DNA of 64,000 bases, from assembly GCA_964546275.1 (NCBI GenBank), contig CAZJJG010000003.1:1-64000 (forward strand). Reading direction: 5' to 3'. Below are positions 41,663-51,160 of the stretch, piece by piece (within the stretch, counting starts at the first letter, position 1; each line of letters starts with the position of its first letter). The translations under genes were made by a program, and so were the position numbers. Under the pieces are notes generated by a model. It made no database searches and had not been told where the DNA came from. It worked only from the letters and a program-made list of their open reading frames with translations. This stretch comes from MED-G78 sp964546275 (lineage in GTDB: Bacteria > Pseudomonadota > Gammaproteobacteria > Magnimaribacterales > D2472).

Positions 41663-41907
41663 TAAATATTTTCCATATTTGTTTTAGTCTTTAAACTTAA
41701 CGCATGTAAATCCCCAGATTTAAAAGAATCAGACAATAAATCTAATACCATTCTATGCCTTTTAAGCATCGACATTCCTTCAAAACTATCTGAAATAACA
41801 AGAAGTTGAAGACTGCAATCGTCTCCTATAAATTCAAGGCTAGCCTCAGGTAAAGATTTTTGGATTATTTCTTTGATTGCTTCTTTATTCATCGAAAGCG
41901 CCTGCAT
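41662..41907 (-). CDS. ibaG: BolA-family protein IbaG
   Basis: This 81-residue BolA-fold protein sits next to murA, as IbaG does. BolA proteins act with monothiol glutaredoxins in iron-sulfur traffic and acid response. The visible family features are the KRHRMVLDLLSDSFKSGDLHALSLKT segment, split here as RHRMVLDLL and HALSLKTKT, with the histidine that ligates the shared cluster. It overlaps mlaC by 23 bp. Confidence 0.88.
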   Translation of the reverse strand: MQALSMNKEAIKEIIQKSLPEASLEFIGDDCSLQLLVISDSFEGMSMLKRHRMVLDLLSDSFKSGDLHALSLKTKTNMENI

Positions 41908-42502
41908 CAGAAACCCAAGATTGTATTGTTTTATTCATATCGCCATTATTTGAATCAGCAAGTGCTCTAAATTGATTTCTAAAAGTTAAGCCTAGGTTTA
42001 CGCCGTTCACTACTATATTAATAATTTTCCAATCATCACCCTGCTTTCTTAAAGTGTATTTAATTGGGTAGACGCTGCTTGAAGTATAGAGGTTTTGCCT
42101 TACAGATACCTGATTTTCAAAAACCATATCGTCTGGTATATCAGTAACTATTTTTTGATCTTGCCATTGAGCAAGAGTTTCAGAGTATGTATCCAGGAGA
42201 GAGTTTTTAAAAATCTCTATAAACTCTGCGCGCTCCTTTTTCGTTGCGGCAACATAATAACTCTTACCCATAACTAGCGCTGAGACTCTTCTAAAATCTA
42301 TAATTGGCTCAAAAATAACCTTGATTTCATTCTCATAAGCATCCCTGTCAGAATAAAAAAGTTCACTATTTATTTTTAGAACCTGAACCATTTCTTGAGC
42401 TTTACTGTCTATAAATAAATGAGGATTTGTTTCAGCATTAGCTCCACAAGGAATTACAAGAAAAGCTATTAGTAAAAAATAATTTTTCAGTATGGATAAC
42501 AT
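41885..42502 (-). CDS. mlaC: Periplasmic phospholipid-binding protein MlaC
   Basis: MlaC carries phospholipids between the outer-membrane MlaA and the inner-membrane MlaFEDB complex. The 205 residues have a signal peptide (cleavage after GANA), the FEPIIDFRRVSALVMGKSYYVAA block and the end WKIINIVVNGVNLGLTFRNQF, both typical of MlaC/Ttg2D. The other mla genes, which normally precede mlaC in the same operon, are missing; mlaC is the first gene here and is divergent from kdsD. Confidence 0.92.
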   Translation of the reverse strand: MLSILKNYFLLIAFLVIPCGANAETNPHLFIDSKAQEMVQVLKINSELFYSDRDAYENEIKVIFEPIIDFRRVSALVMGKSYYVAATKKERAEFIEIFKNSLLDTYSETLAQWQDQKIVTDIPDDMVFENQVSVRQNLYTSSSVYPIKYTLRKQGDDWKIINIVVNGVNLGLTFRNQFRALADSNNGDMNKTIQSWVSDAGAFDE

Positions 42503-42512
42503 TGCTCTATTA

Positions 42513-42528
42513 TATCATTTGAATGATA
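42513..42528. repeat. 16-bp palindrome between mlaC and kdsD
   Basis: TATCATTTGAATGATA, two 7-bp arms around TG, lies in the 45-bp divergent gap between the mlaC and kdsD start codons. It could be an operator acting on both genes, or chance in AT-rich DNA. Confidence 0.3.
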
Positions 42529-42547
42529 AGAAAAATTATATGAAATT

Positions 42548-43513
42548 ATGAAAAAATTTAACTATATACAAGCTGCAAAAAAGATTTTTGAGATTGAAGC
42601 ACGAGTTATTTTAGAGCTGTCTGATCAGCTTGGTAATAATTTTGTTACTTTGTGTGAAGATGCTCTAAAAACTAATGGAAAGATTATTCTTATGGGTGTA
42701 GGAAAATCTGGTCATGTTTCACAAAAAATAGCAGCTACTTTATCAAGCACAGGAACTCCATCTTTTTTTATTCATCCAACAGAAGCCGCTCATGGGGATA
42801 TGGGGATGATAGGTAAAAAAGATATGGTAATAGTATTTTCTAACTCTGGAGAAACTCAAGAAATTATTTCGATATTGCCAGCATTAAAAAGAACAGCAAA
42901 TAAATTGGTATCAGTTACAGGAAATATAAACTCATCTATAGCCAAGGCTTCAGATAATCCTATTGAAATTCAAACTTCAGAAGAAGCTTGCACTTTAGAT
43001 CTAGCTCCCACCTCATCTACAACAGCAGCAATGGCTTTTGGAGATGCTCTAGCTGTTTCACTCCTTCAGGCAAAAGGTTTTACAAAAGATGATTTTGCAA
43101 AATCACATCCTGCAGGAAAGCTTGGAAAAGCTTTAACCTTATTGGTTTCTGATGTTATGCATGCTGGTAGAGATATGCCACAAGTGAGTTCAACTGCTTT
43201 ATTAAGCAGCGCTCTGCTTGAAATTACTGAAAAAAATCTTGGTATGACTTTGGTTGAAGAGAATCAATCAGTTATTGGAATTTTTACAGATGGTGATTTA
43301 AGAAGATGTATTGGCAATAAAACTGATATTAATAACACTATTATAAAAGATGTTATGACTCAAGATTTTAAATCTATTCAATCTTCTGATCTTGCTATTG
43401 ACGCAGCAAATGTTATGGAAAAATATAAGATATTTACATTAGTTGTTTTTGAATCAAATCAAGCTGTTGGAGTTATATCCATGCATGATTTGCTTCAGTC
43501 TGGAATTGTATAG
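42548..43513 (+). CDS. kdsD: D-arabinose 5-phosphate isomerase KdsD
   Basis: KdsD converts ribulose 5-phosphate to arabinose 5-phosphate, the substrate of KdsA. The 321 residues have a SIS domain (about 35-190) with GVGKSGHVSQKIAATLSSTGT and FIHPTEAAHGDMGM, then two CBS domains (VSDVMHAGRDMP and IKDVMTQDF). It heads kdsD-lptA-lptB-rpoN. kdsC, the Kdo-8-phosphate phosphatase gene usually next, is absent, so that activity must be encoded elsewhere. Confidence 0.96.
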   Translation: MKKFNYIQAAKKIFEIEARVILELSDQLGNNFVTLCEDALKTNGKIILMGVGKSGHVSQKIAATLSSTGTPSFFIHPTEAAHGDMGMIGKKDMVIVFSNSGETQEIISILPALKRTANKLVSVTGNINSSIAKASDNPIEIQTSEEACTLDLAPTSSTTAAMAFGDALAVSLLQAKGFTKDDFAKSHPAGKLGKALTLLVSDVMHAGRDMPQVSSTALLSSALLEITEKNLGMTLVEENQSVIGIFTDGDLRRCIGNKTDINNTIIKDVMTQDFKSIQSSDLAIDAANVMEKYKIFTLVVFESNQAVGVISMHDLLQSGIV

Positions 43514-43927
43514 TTGAAAATTATAATAACTTTTTTAGTAATATTCTCACTTAACATTTTCGGTTATACAGCTATTAATATTAGCAATAGCGACTTATTT
43601 ATTGAATCTGAGAAAATTGAAATTCTAAAAGAAGAAAATGAGATACATTTTCTTGATAATTTAAAAATTCAAAATGAACATATAGCTATATCAGCCAAAA
43701 CTGCAATATATAATAAAAAAAATAAGATGCTTAGTATTTCAGGTGATATGGCTAAAATAGTTTCAAGTTCTTCTGAAAATCCTTTTTCCGGATATGCAAA
43801 AAAGATTATTGTTTTTGAGGATAATACAATAGAGCTAATAGGAAATGCTTACTTTGAAAATGATGGTATAAAATTTAAATCATCTTCTATTAAGTTTAAT
43901 CAGCAAGACGGTAAAATATTAAATTAA
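43514..43927 (+). CDS. lptA: LPS transport periplasmic protein LptA
   Basis: LptA forms the periplasmic beta-jellyroll bridge that carries LPS. The 137 residues have a signal peptide (IITFLVIFSLNIFGYTA) and an OstA-type beta repeat (ILKEENEIHFLDNLKIQNEHIAISAKTAIYN; here cited in parts: EENEIHFLDNLKI, ISAKTAIYNKK, FENDGIKFKSS). It starts with TTG directly after the kdsD stop (TAGTTG). It is shorter than E. coli LptA (185), so it has fewer strands. lptC, normally just upstream, is missing; the protein lacks LptC's long membrane anchor region, so I call it LptA. Confidence 0.82.
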   Translation: MKIIITFLVIFSLNIFGYTAINISNSDLFIESEKIEILKEENEIHFLDNLKIQNEHIAISAKTAIYNKKNKMLSISGDMAKIVSSSSENPFSGYAKKIIVFEDNTIELIGNAYFENDGIKFKSSSIKFNQQDGKILN

Positions 43928-43929
43928 AT

Positions 43930-44649
43930 ATGAGTCTTTTAAAGGTCAAAGGTCTATCCAAAACAATTAAAAAGAAGAATATTATTAATGATATTACTTT
44001 TGATGTTGATGCTGGTGAAATAGTCGGTTTGCTTGGTCCAAATGGAGCAGGAAAAACAACTACTTTTTATTCAATAGCTGGTCTTATTCAGCCTACTAAA
44101 GGTGAAATATTTATAAATGATAAAAAAGTTACAAATATTCCAATGCACACCAGATCAAAGCTTGGAATAGCATATTTACCTCAAGAACCTTCGATATTTC
44201 AAAATCTATCTGTAGAAGATAATATCCTTGGTTTAGCTCAGCTTTCCCTAAAAAATACTGATTCTATAAATCTTAGATTTACAGAAATTGTTAAGGAGTT
44301 TAATTTATCTAATATCTTAACAAGCAAAGGCAGAGAACTTTCTGGAGGTCAAAGAAGAAGAGTTGAAATTGCTAGAAGTCTGGTTACAAAGCCAAAAATA
44401 ATTCTTATGGATGAGCCTTTTGCTGGAATAGATCCAATAGCTGTAGATGATATTAAAAAAATTCTTAATCAATTAACGCTACAGGGAATTAGTGTTCTTA
44501 TAACCGATCATAATGTCAGCGCTGCTCTTGAGATTTGTAATAGAGCTTTAATTTTAAGCGAAGGCAAAATTCTTGCTGAGGGCACTCCACATGAACTTAT
44601 TAAGAACCCTAAAGTAAAAGAGGTGTATCTTGGTGAGATGTACTCATAA
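43930..44649 (+). CDS. lptB: LPS export ABC transporter ATPase LptB
   Basis: LptB powers extraction of LPS from the inner membrane with LptF and LptG. The 239-residue ATPase has Walker A GPNGAGKT (36-43), the Q-loop YLPQEPSIFQNL, signature LSGGQRRRVEIARSL, Walker B IILMDEPFAGIDP and the switch ITDHNVSAALEI. The motif and the distance to rpoN match LptB exactly. Two bases separate it from both neighbours' stop and start regions. Confidence 0.96.
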   Translation: MSLLKVKGLSKTIKKKNIINDITFDVDAGEIVGLLGPNGAGKTTTFYSIAGLIQPTKGEIFINDKKVTNIPMHTRSKLGIAYLPQEPSIFQNLSVEDNILGLAQLSLKNTDSINLRFTEIVKEFNLSNILTSKGRELSGGQRRRVEIARSLVTKPKIILMDEPFAGIDPIAVDDIKKILNQLTLQGISVLITDHNVSAALEICNRALILSEGKILAEGTPHELIKNPKVKEVYLGEMYS

Positions 44650-44651
44650 GT

Positions 44652-45926
44652 ATGGCAATATCTTTAGTAAGGGAACTAGGCCAGAAACAAAAAGTAACTC
44701 TGACACCGCAACTTAAAAAATCTATAGATCTACTTCAGCTATCCAGACAAGAGATCATTCAAAAAATTAATCTAGAAATTGAAACAAACCCATTTCTAGA
44801 AAAAGATGAGTCTGAACTCACTGAATATGTTGAGAATGAAGATTTTTTTTCAAGTGATTATCAGAAAGATATTGTTGCTAATCAAACATTAAGAGAAATC
44901 TTATTAAAACAACTAGATGATCTCAATTTAGATAAAAAAGATAATAAAATTTCTATTTCTATAATTAACTCCTTAAATGAATCTGGTGAATTGATTGAAG
45001 GGATAGATGAAATTGAAAATTTATTAAACTTTCAATATTCATATGATGAAATTGAGCAGGTGTTGATTAATATCATTCATCAAATGGATCCTCCTGGTAT
45101 AGGTTTTAGAAATATAAAAGAGACTATTTATATTCAGCTAAAAAAGAAAAGGATTAGTTCAGAATTAATGGAGATATGCGAAATAATTTTATTTAAAAGT
45201 TTAGGAATTAATATTCAGAATATTAAAAAAGAATTAGCTAGCTCCTTTAAAGAAAACTCAATAGATGAATCAATTCAACTTATAAAAAGTTGTGATTTAG
45301 CGCCAGGACTTAGTTATGAAGAAACTCAATATGTCATGCCTGATCTTATTGTTATAGATGGCGAGAGTAAAAATGTTAATTTTATAAATGATCAGTTTCC
45401 AGTTATACAAATTGATGAAGTTTTAATAAATTCTATTAAAAAAGAGTTAAAGAAAAAACCTAATGAGGGGATTGTTGAAAAAATTAATGATGCAAAATGG
45501 TTAATTAAAGCTGTAAAAAAAAGAAATGAAACTGTCTTAAAGGTTGGTGAAATAATTTGTAAAAAGCAGCATGCTTTTTTTGATAATGAACCTTTAGAAA
45601 TTAAGCCCTTAACTAATAAGGATATTTCTGATGAATTAGGCCTTCATCCTTCAACAATATCGAGAATATTGCGATCTAAGTTTATCCAGACCCCAAGAGG
45701 TGTTGTTGCTCTAAAATCTTTGCTAGTAAGCTCTGTATCAAAAACTAGAAATGTAACTCCTGTTCAGTTGATGGAGATTATTCAAAAAGTAATTCAAGCA
45801 GAAAAAGTTAAGTTGAGTGATCAGGATATTGTTATTTTATTAAATAAAAAAGGTTATAGCCTCGCCAGAAGAACAATTTCTAAATATCGTTTGAAATTAA
45901 ACATACCTTCATCAAGAAAAAGATAA
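44652..45926 (+). CDS. rpoN: RNA polymerase sigma-54 factor RpoN
   Basis: Sigma-54 directs enhancer-dependent transcription. The 424-residue protein has region I (TLTPQLKKSIDLLQLSRQEI, with lysines replacing some usual glutamines), the core-binding middle, the helix-turn-helix (LGLHPSTISRILRSKFIQTPRG), and the RpoN box ARRTISKYR at 405-413. It is shorter than in E. coli (477). The normal followers hpf, ptsN and rapZ are absent, and mgtE comes next after 28 bp. No enhancer-binding protein is encoded in the window. Confidence 0.95.
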   Translation: MAISLVRELGQKQKVTLTPQLKKSIDLLQLSRQEIIQKINLEIETNPFLEKDESELTEYVENEDFFSSDYQKDIVANQTLREILLKQLDDLNLDKKDNKISISIINSLNESGELIEGIDEIENLLNFQYSYDEIEQVLINIIHQMDPPGIGFRNIKETIYIQLKKKRISSELMEICEIILFKSLGINIQNIKKELASSFKENSIDESIQLIKSCDLAPGLSYEETQYVMPDLIVIDGESKNVNFINDQFPVIQIDEVLINSIKKELKKKPNEGIVEKINDAKWLIKAVKKRNETVLKVGEIICKKQHAFFDNEPLEIKPLTNKDISDELGLHPSTISRILRSKFIQTPRGVVALKSLLVSSVSKTRNVTPVQLMEIIQKVIQAEKVKLSDQDIVILLNKKGYSLARRTISKYRLKLNIPSSRKR

Positions 45927-45954
45927 AAGTTATACCTTGATGTAAGATAATTGA

Positions 45955-47295
45955 ATGGATCAATCGTTCAATAAAAATAATTTAACAATTCTACTTGATG
46001 AATCATCTAATCTTTCTATTAATCAAATTAAGAGATTATTGAATAAAATGAATGCTGCCGAACTTGCTCATTGTCTTGAATCGTCTCCTCCAAAACAAAG
46101 AAAATTATTATGGTCTTTAATCGATAATGAGGATGAAGGGGATGTTTTAGCAGATCTGGGTGATGAAATTCAGCAAGAAGTTCTTTTAGATATTTCAAAT
46201 GAAGAGCTTGCAGAGGTAGTTAGTGATCTTGAGTTAGATGAGATTGTAGATATTCTCCAACATCTTCCTAAAAATAGAATGAATATGATTCTTGGAAAAA
46301 TGTCTTTAAGAGACAGGCAAAGAATTGAAGAAGCGCTTATTTATCCAGAAGATTCTGCTGGCGGTCTTCTAAATACAGATGTTATAAGCGTTAGACCAAG
46401 GCATACGATTGAAGTGGTCATGAACTACCTCCGAGCACAAAAAAAGCTTCCAAGAAATACTGATAAATTATTTGTAGTATCTTCTGAGGATCTTTATCTT
46501 GGAGAGTTACCAATTACAACAATTCTTACCTCAGATCCAAATCTTACTGTTAGAGAGATTATGGATACAAATATTATTCCCATGGATGCTAGTCAGGATG
46601 ATAAAGAAGTAGCTACTTTATTTGAAAGAAATGACCTTATCTCCTCGGCTGTTGTTGATAAAGATAATAAATTAATAGGTAGAATTACAATTGATGATGT
46701 TGTTGATGTAATAAGAGAAGATGCTGATCAGAACTTTCTAGGAATGGCTGGTATAGCAGAAGATACTTTTCAGCCTCCAGGGCGAGCAGCAAAAAGTAGA
46801 GTTTTTTGGTTAAGTATGAATTTGATGACTGCTTTTATTGCAGCTATGACGATTAATATATTTCAAGAAGTCATAGCAGAAATAGTCTTTGTTGCTGTCT
46901 TAATGCCTATAGTAGCAAGCATGGGTGGAGTTGCTGCAACTCAAACTCTAACAATTGTATTAAGAGGTTTAACGTTAGAACAGATAAATCGCTCAAATCT
47001 TGCATGGCTATTTAAAAGAGAATTAGCAGTGGCTATATTAAATGGCATAGTTTTAGCTATCCTTATTGGTCTAAGTACCTTTATTTGGTTTAATGACATG
47101 ACTCTTGCCCTTTTAATATCTGCAGCTCTTATTATTAACTTAATTAGCTCTGTTTTAGCAGGGGTGTCAGTTCCATTAATTCTAAGAAGATTTAAACAAG
47201 ATCCAGCTATTGCTGGAAGTGTTGTTGTCACAACAGTAACAGACGTCGTTGGATTTGTATCATTTCTGGGTTTAGCTACTATTTTTTTACTCTAG
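45955..47295 (+). CDS. mgtE: Magnesium transporter MgtE
   Basis: MgtE is a dimeric Mg2+ channel gated by cytosolic Mg2+. The 446 residues have the superhelical N domain (to about 125), two CBS domains (TDVISVRPRHTIEVV and MDTNIIPMDASQ), the plug helix, and five transmembrane segments with MPIVASMGGVAATQTLTIVLRGL, the pore motif, and the final VTTVTDVVGF carrying the ion-site aspartate. It is co-directional with rpoN and overlaps yhdP, convergent, by 9 bp. Confidence 0.95.
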   Translation: MDQSFNKNNLTILLDESSNLSINQIKRLLNKMNAAELAHCLESSPPKQRKLLWSLIDNEDEGDVLADLGDEIQQEVLLDISNEELAEVVSDLELDEIVDILQHLPKNRMNMILGKMSLRDRQRIEEALIYPEDSAGGLLNTDVISVRPRHTIEVVMNYLRAQKKLPRNTDKLFVVSSEDLYLGELPITTILTSDPNLTVREIMDTNIIPMDASQDDKEVATLFERNDLISSAVVDKDNKLIGRITIDDVVDVIREDADQNFLGMAGIAEDTFQPPGRAAKSRVFWLSMNLMTAFIAAMTINIFQEVIAEIVFVAVLMPIVASMGGVAATQTLTIVLRGLTLEQINRSNLAWLFKRELAVAILNGIVLAILIGLSTFIWFNDMTLALLISAALIINLISSVLAGVSVPLILRRFKQDPAIAGSVVVTTVTDVVGFVSFLGLATIFLL

Positions 47296-50200
47296 TCTAA
47301 TTAATTCTGGATTATTGATATCCCCTTTTACTTGATAATTGAGAGTTGATATTTCATTGATGCCCTCTTCAAATATACTTCCAATAACCATACCGCCAGC
47401 TATTGCCGGAAATCCTCCTAAAAATGCTCCATACCATGGCAAGTTATCAGAAATTGTAAGTCGCATTTCCAAAAATAAATCTAAATCAGAAAGATTTTGT
47501 CTTCTGTCTTTTTGAATATCTCCAATCCATTTCATTTTTGCAAAATTAGTTTCTATAAATAAAGGATCTGAAATCCTTGCTTTGTCATTCATAAAGATAA
47601 AACCTCCTGCTCCTCTTCTTATATTTAGGTTGTTTCTATTTTCATCAGAAAGATCTATCTCAGAAAGTGTTGAAAAAAAACTTTTTAGATTGAATATTCC
47701 AAGAGCTTTTAATAGAACAGAATTTGATATCTCTTGATCTAATTTTAAGTCCTTAACTAAGAAAGATAATTTTCCTTGTAAGTTATTCAGCTGCTTGGCG
47801 CTAGTCCATTCAATATTCATATTTGATTTGAGATATTCAAAATTATAGTTGAGGTATTTTTGAATCTCCTTGGGAGGATTTTTTAGCTCATAAATGCCTT
47901 TAACTTTATAAAGATCAGAATTTTTATTGTAGCTAATATATGCTTTTTCATCGGTATTCAAAGGCTCAACATTAATATTTTTACTCTTAACTTTAATATC
48001 ATTAACTGTAAGAACTTCTGAATTCTCTAGAATATAAAAGTCAAATGCGTCAATATTTATCCCATCTATATCTATATTTTTACCTATTATTCTCATATTA
48101 GTTGATTGTTTTTCTCTATTAGATTCTGGGAATGTAAGAGTTTTAATACTAGAATTATTTAAATTAATTTTTGTAAAACCCTCTGCTCCAAATGTTACAA
48201 GGCCATTCAGATCATCTCCTTTTAGGTATAGCTCTGAAGTATTGCCTGAGAATGTAAATTTACCCGACTGAGAATTAAAAATATTTCCAAAAAGAATTAA
48301 CTTATCAAAATAAAATTCTATAGATTTAATAGATATTCCAGCTGAACTATTTTCACCAAAATCATTAAAGCTTAAGTCCTCGAAGTCTAGCTGAGGTATA
48401 TCAAGATATATATTGAAATCATTATTCTTAAGAGCTGATGCAATTTTCTCATCAAAGTAATTGCCTGATTTAAAATAACCTCCCAATTTATTGTTCTCTA
48501 TAATAATTAAAGTTTCGAAAAGAGTATTTTTTATAAAAATATTCGGACTAGTTATATTTGAAATCTCAATATTAGTATCTAAAGCTTGACCAAAATCTTT
48601 ATTAAAATATTCTATTTGAGAGGATATTTTTGTTGATTTCAAATTATTAAACATGCTTATCTTTATCCCCTCTTCCTCTGAATAAGTTAATGTTAAATCT
48701 GATAACTCTTTTCCCTGTAAATTAAATAAATCACTCTTGGGAGTAACTGAAGCCATATCAATTAATAGTTTGGATGATAAAGAGATGGATGGATTTTTAT
48801 TTAAATTTTTAATAGCAATAATAGCTTCAAGATCTTGATTGAATACGCCTAAATTTAAGACTCCGTATGCATTATTGAAGTTATTAAGGTAGATATTTCC
48901 ATTAATGTTACTAATTTGCATATCTTTGTAGATATCTAGATCTAGATTATTTAATGAAGCTACAGCAAAGTTAACATTACTAGAATCCATAAGATTTATT
49001 ATTCCCAAAGTTTCAATTGGGAGACTGAAATTATTTTGGAGACTCTCTTGAACGCCACTAAATGCATCTATCAGAAGATCATCTTGAGTCAATGTATGAT
49101 CAGAATAATAATATAGGCTACCTGTATCTGTTTCAATTAAAGCTCTGACTTTTTGAAAAGGAATTGAATTAAAGTCACCCATGCCTAGATAAAATTTTAA
49201 ATCATTATTTTTTAAAATAAGGTCTAAAGTATCTGATCTCACTATTGAATCAGAATTTATTTTGTACTCAAAATTATTTAAGGTAGCTGATCCGCTTATG
49301 TAGTTAAATGACGGATCGTCAGAAGTATTATTAATTGAGACCATTAAATTATCTAAATAATTTGATATTAATGACCTTTGGAGGCTCTTTTGTATATTTG
49401 TAAGACTATCTGGTAAAAGAGCAATAAAAAGTTTTTTATCTATATTTTCAGTAACAAGATTTAACTTATATTTATTTTTTGAAAAATTTGTCATCCTAAA
49501 ATCTAATTCTGTATTATTAATTTTGAAAAGGAGCTGAGAACTTAATTCTAATTTTTTAAAATCATAATTTATGTCTCCTTGAATATTTGCTATAAAATTT
49601 GCTTTGTTTTTAGCCTCTAAAACACCATTTGATTTTATTTTAAGTTGAGCAAAATCATTGTTAGCTAACATAATTCCTGAAATACCTTTTAATGACTCAA
49701 GATAGATATTGTTGATATTAAGAGAGTTAAAATTAGCAGAAAAAAACAAATCTTTATTATTAGCAATATAGCTAAGATTGTTCAACTGAATTTTTTCAAT
49801 GTTTTGTAAAGATTCCAAATTAACAAAATCATGATCTAAATAGATGTCTGACAGTCTTAATGTTTTATTTAAAAAATCTATTGCAAGTACATTGTTTGCC
49901 TTCAACAAAGGTTTATTTAAATTGTTAAAAGATATAAAAGCTATTTTATTAAAATATGTTTGAGTAAATTCTCCGCTAAGATCTGAAAACTCAATATATT
50001 CGTTCATTAAATTACTTCCGCTGAAAGATCCAACGGTATTCCAGGATTGTAAAATATTATTACCTATTAAATTTAAAGAAAATTTAATTTCCTTTAAATC
50101 ATCTTGTTGTCTCGTTGGGAAATTAGAAAGCCAGTTATTGTTAGGTAAATTAATTATATATTTTTGATACTTATCATTTGATGCTAAAAATATTGATCCC

Positions 50201-50679
50201 ATTTTATTTTTTTGTGATAAATGAAGATAGCCATTTATTAGATTGCTTGAGTTAATGGCTATATCTGCATTTATGCTATCAAAAATTTTAATACGCTCAT
50301 CTTCATCAAAATATTGCAGGCTTCCCTCACTAATTGTTATATGAGAAAAAGGCTGCATGAAAACCAATTCAAAAGGATTCTCATATAAAAATTTGAAGCT
50401 AGACTTTAAATATTTAGACTCAAAAACAATTTCTTTGTTGATAGATATTTTTAAGTCATCGAAATAAAGAGTTGGGTAAAATAAATTTCCACTTGAGGTT
50501 ACGCCTGAAAAATCAATTTGAGCACTATTAATAAAAACTTTATCAATTATTTTAATAGCATTACTTGGGTAGGTTGATATAAGAGCTATAAGCACTAGAG
50601 ATAAAATAACCAGTGAAGAAACAATATTCAGCAGAATTAAGAAAAAATTCTTTAATAACGGAGAAAAAATCTTTGACAT
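47287..50679 (-). CDS. yhdP: YhdP-like AsmA-family inner-membrane protein
   Basis: YhdP proteins span the periplasm and are thought to move phospholipids to the outer membrane, redundantly with TamB and YdbH. The 1130-residue protein has one N-terminal transmembrane segment (about 12-36), a long beta-rich periplasmic body, and the conserved end with GGFIFMNDKARISDPLF and the hydrophobic FLGGFPAIAGGMVIGSIFEEG, followed by YQVKGDINNPEL. It is slightly shorter than E. coli YhdP (1266). Position next to mreBCD matches other gammaproteobacteria. Confidence 0.88.
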   Translation of the reverse strand: MSKIFSPLLKNFFLILLNIVSSLVILSLVLIALISTYPSNAIKIIDKVFINSAQIDFSGVTSSGNLFYPTLYFDDLKISINKEIVFESKYLKSSFKFLYENPFELVFMQPFSHITISEGSLQYFDEDERIKIFDSINADIAINSSNLINGYLHLSQKNKMGSIFLASNDKYQKYIINLPNNNWLSNFPTRQQDDLKEIKFSLNLIGNNILQSWNTVGSFSGSNLMNEYIEFSDLSGEFTQTYFNKIAFISFNNLNKPLLKANNVLAIDFLNKTLRLSDIYLDHDFVNLESLQNIEKIQLNNLSYIANNKDLFFSANFNSLNINNIYLESLKGISGIMLANNDFAQLKIKSNGVLEAKNKANFIANIQGDINYDFKKLELSSQLLFKINNTELDFRMTNFSKNKYKLNLVTENIDKKLFIALLPDSLTNIQKSLQRSLISNYLDNLMVSINNTSDDPSFNYISGSATLNNFEYKINSDSIVRSDTLDLILKNNDLKFYLGMGDFNSIPFQKVRALIETDTGSLYYYSDHTLTQDDLLIDAFSGVQESLQNNFSLPIETLGIINLMDSSNVNFAVASLNNLDLDIYKDMQISNINGNIYLNNFNNAYGVLNLGVFNQDLEAIIAIKNLNKNPSISLSSKLLIDMASVTPKSDLFNLQGKELSDLTLTYSEEEGIKISMFNNLKSTKISSQIEYFNKDFGQALDTNIEISNITSPNIFIKNTLFETLIIIENNKLGGYFKSGNYFDEKIASALKNNDFNIYLDIPQLDFEDLSFNDFGENSSAGISIKSIEFYFDKLILFGNIFNSQSGKFTFSGNTSELYLKGDDLNGLVTFGAEGFTKINLNNSSIKTLTFPESNREKQSTNMRIIGKNIDIDGINIDAFDFYILENSEVLTVNDIKVKSKNINVEPLNTDEKAYISYNKNSDLYKVKGIYELKNPPKEIQKYLNYNFEYLKSNMNIEWTSAKQLNNLQGKLSFLVKDLKLDQEISNSVLLKALGIFNLKSFFSTLSEIDLSDENRNNLNIRRGAGGFIFMNDKARISDPLFIETNFAKMKWIGDIQKDRRQNLSDLDLFLEMRLTISDNLPWYGAFLGGFPAIAGGMVIGSIFEEGINEISTLNYQVKGDINNPELIRLE

Positions 50680-50686
50680 AAAATGA

Positions 50687-51160
50687 TTATTTGTAAAACC
50701 TTTTCTTAAAATTATTCATCAGGATGTATATAAATATCCATGAAAATGCATTTAAAAATAAACTTAAAAAAATTAGTAGGTAAGAGAAATTTATAGTATT
50801 CATAAATATCTGAATAACACCTAGATAAAACATTGAAAGAAATGCAAAAAATATTGTTATCTGTAAGAAAGAGAATATTTTGAATGAATACCTATAAGTA
50901 TGAATTAGAAAAGAGGCTGAAGTAAATAAAAGAGCATTCAAACCAAATGGACTGCCAAGAATAAGATCGATCATGAGGCCAATAAAAAAACTTGAAAGAG
51001 CATAAATATTATTTGGTAAACTGAAAACCCAAAAGCAGAATACTAAGAAACCCAAAGTAAAACTTAAATAATAATCTATCATTAAAAAATTGATCTTAGA
51101 GTCCAAGAAATTAGCTAGAATAATGGTTATTAATATCTTAAAAAAATTAGTTAAAGTCAT
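50687..51160 (-). CDS. mreD: Rod shape-determining protein MreD
   Basis: This 157-residue membrane protein has about five hydrophobic helices and the family-like FFIGLMIDLILGSPFGLNALLF segment. MreD works with MreC, MreB, RodA and PBP2 in elongation. It overlaps the mreC end by 14 bp; identity rests largely on position and topology. Confidence 0.9.
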   Translation of the reverse strand: MTLTNFFKILITIILANFLDSKINFLMIDYYLSFTLGFLVFCFWVFSLPNNIYALSSFFIGLMIDLILGSPFGLNALLFTSASFLIHTYRYSFKIFSFLQITIFFAFLSMFYLGVIQIFMNTINFSYLLIFLSLFLNAFSWIFIYILMNNFKKRFYK

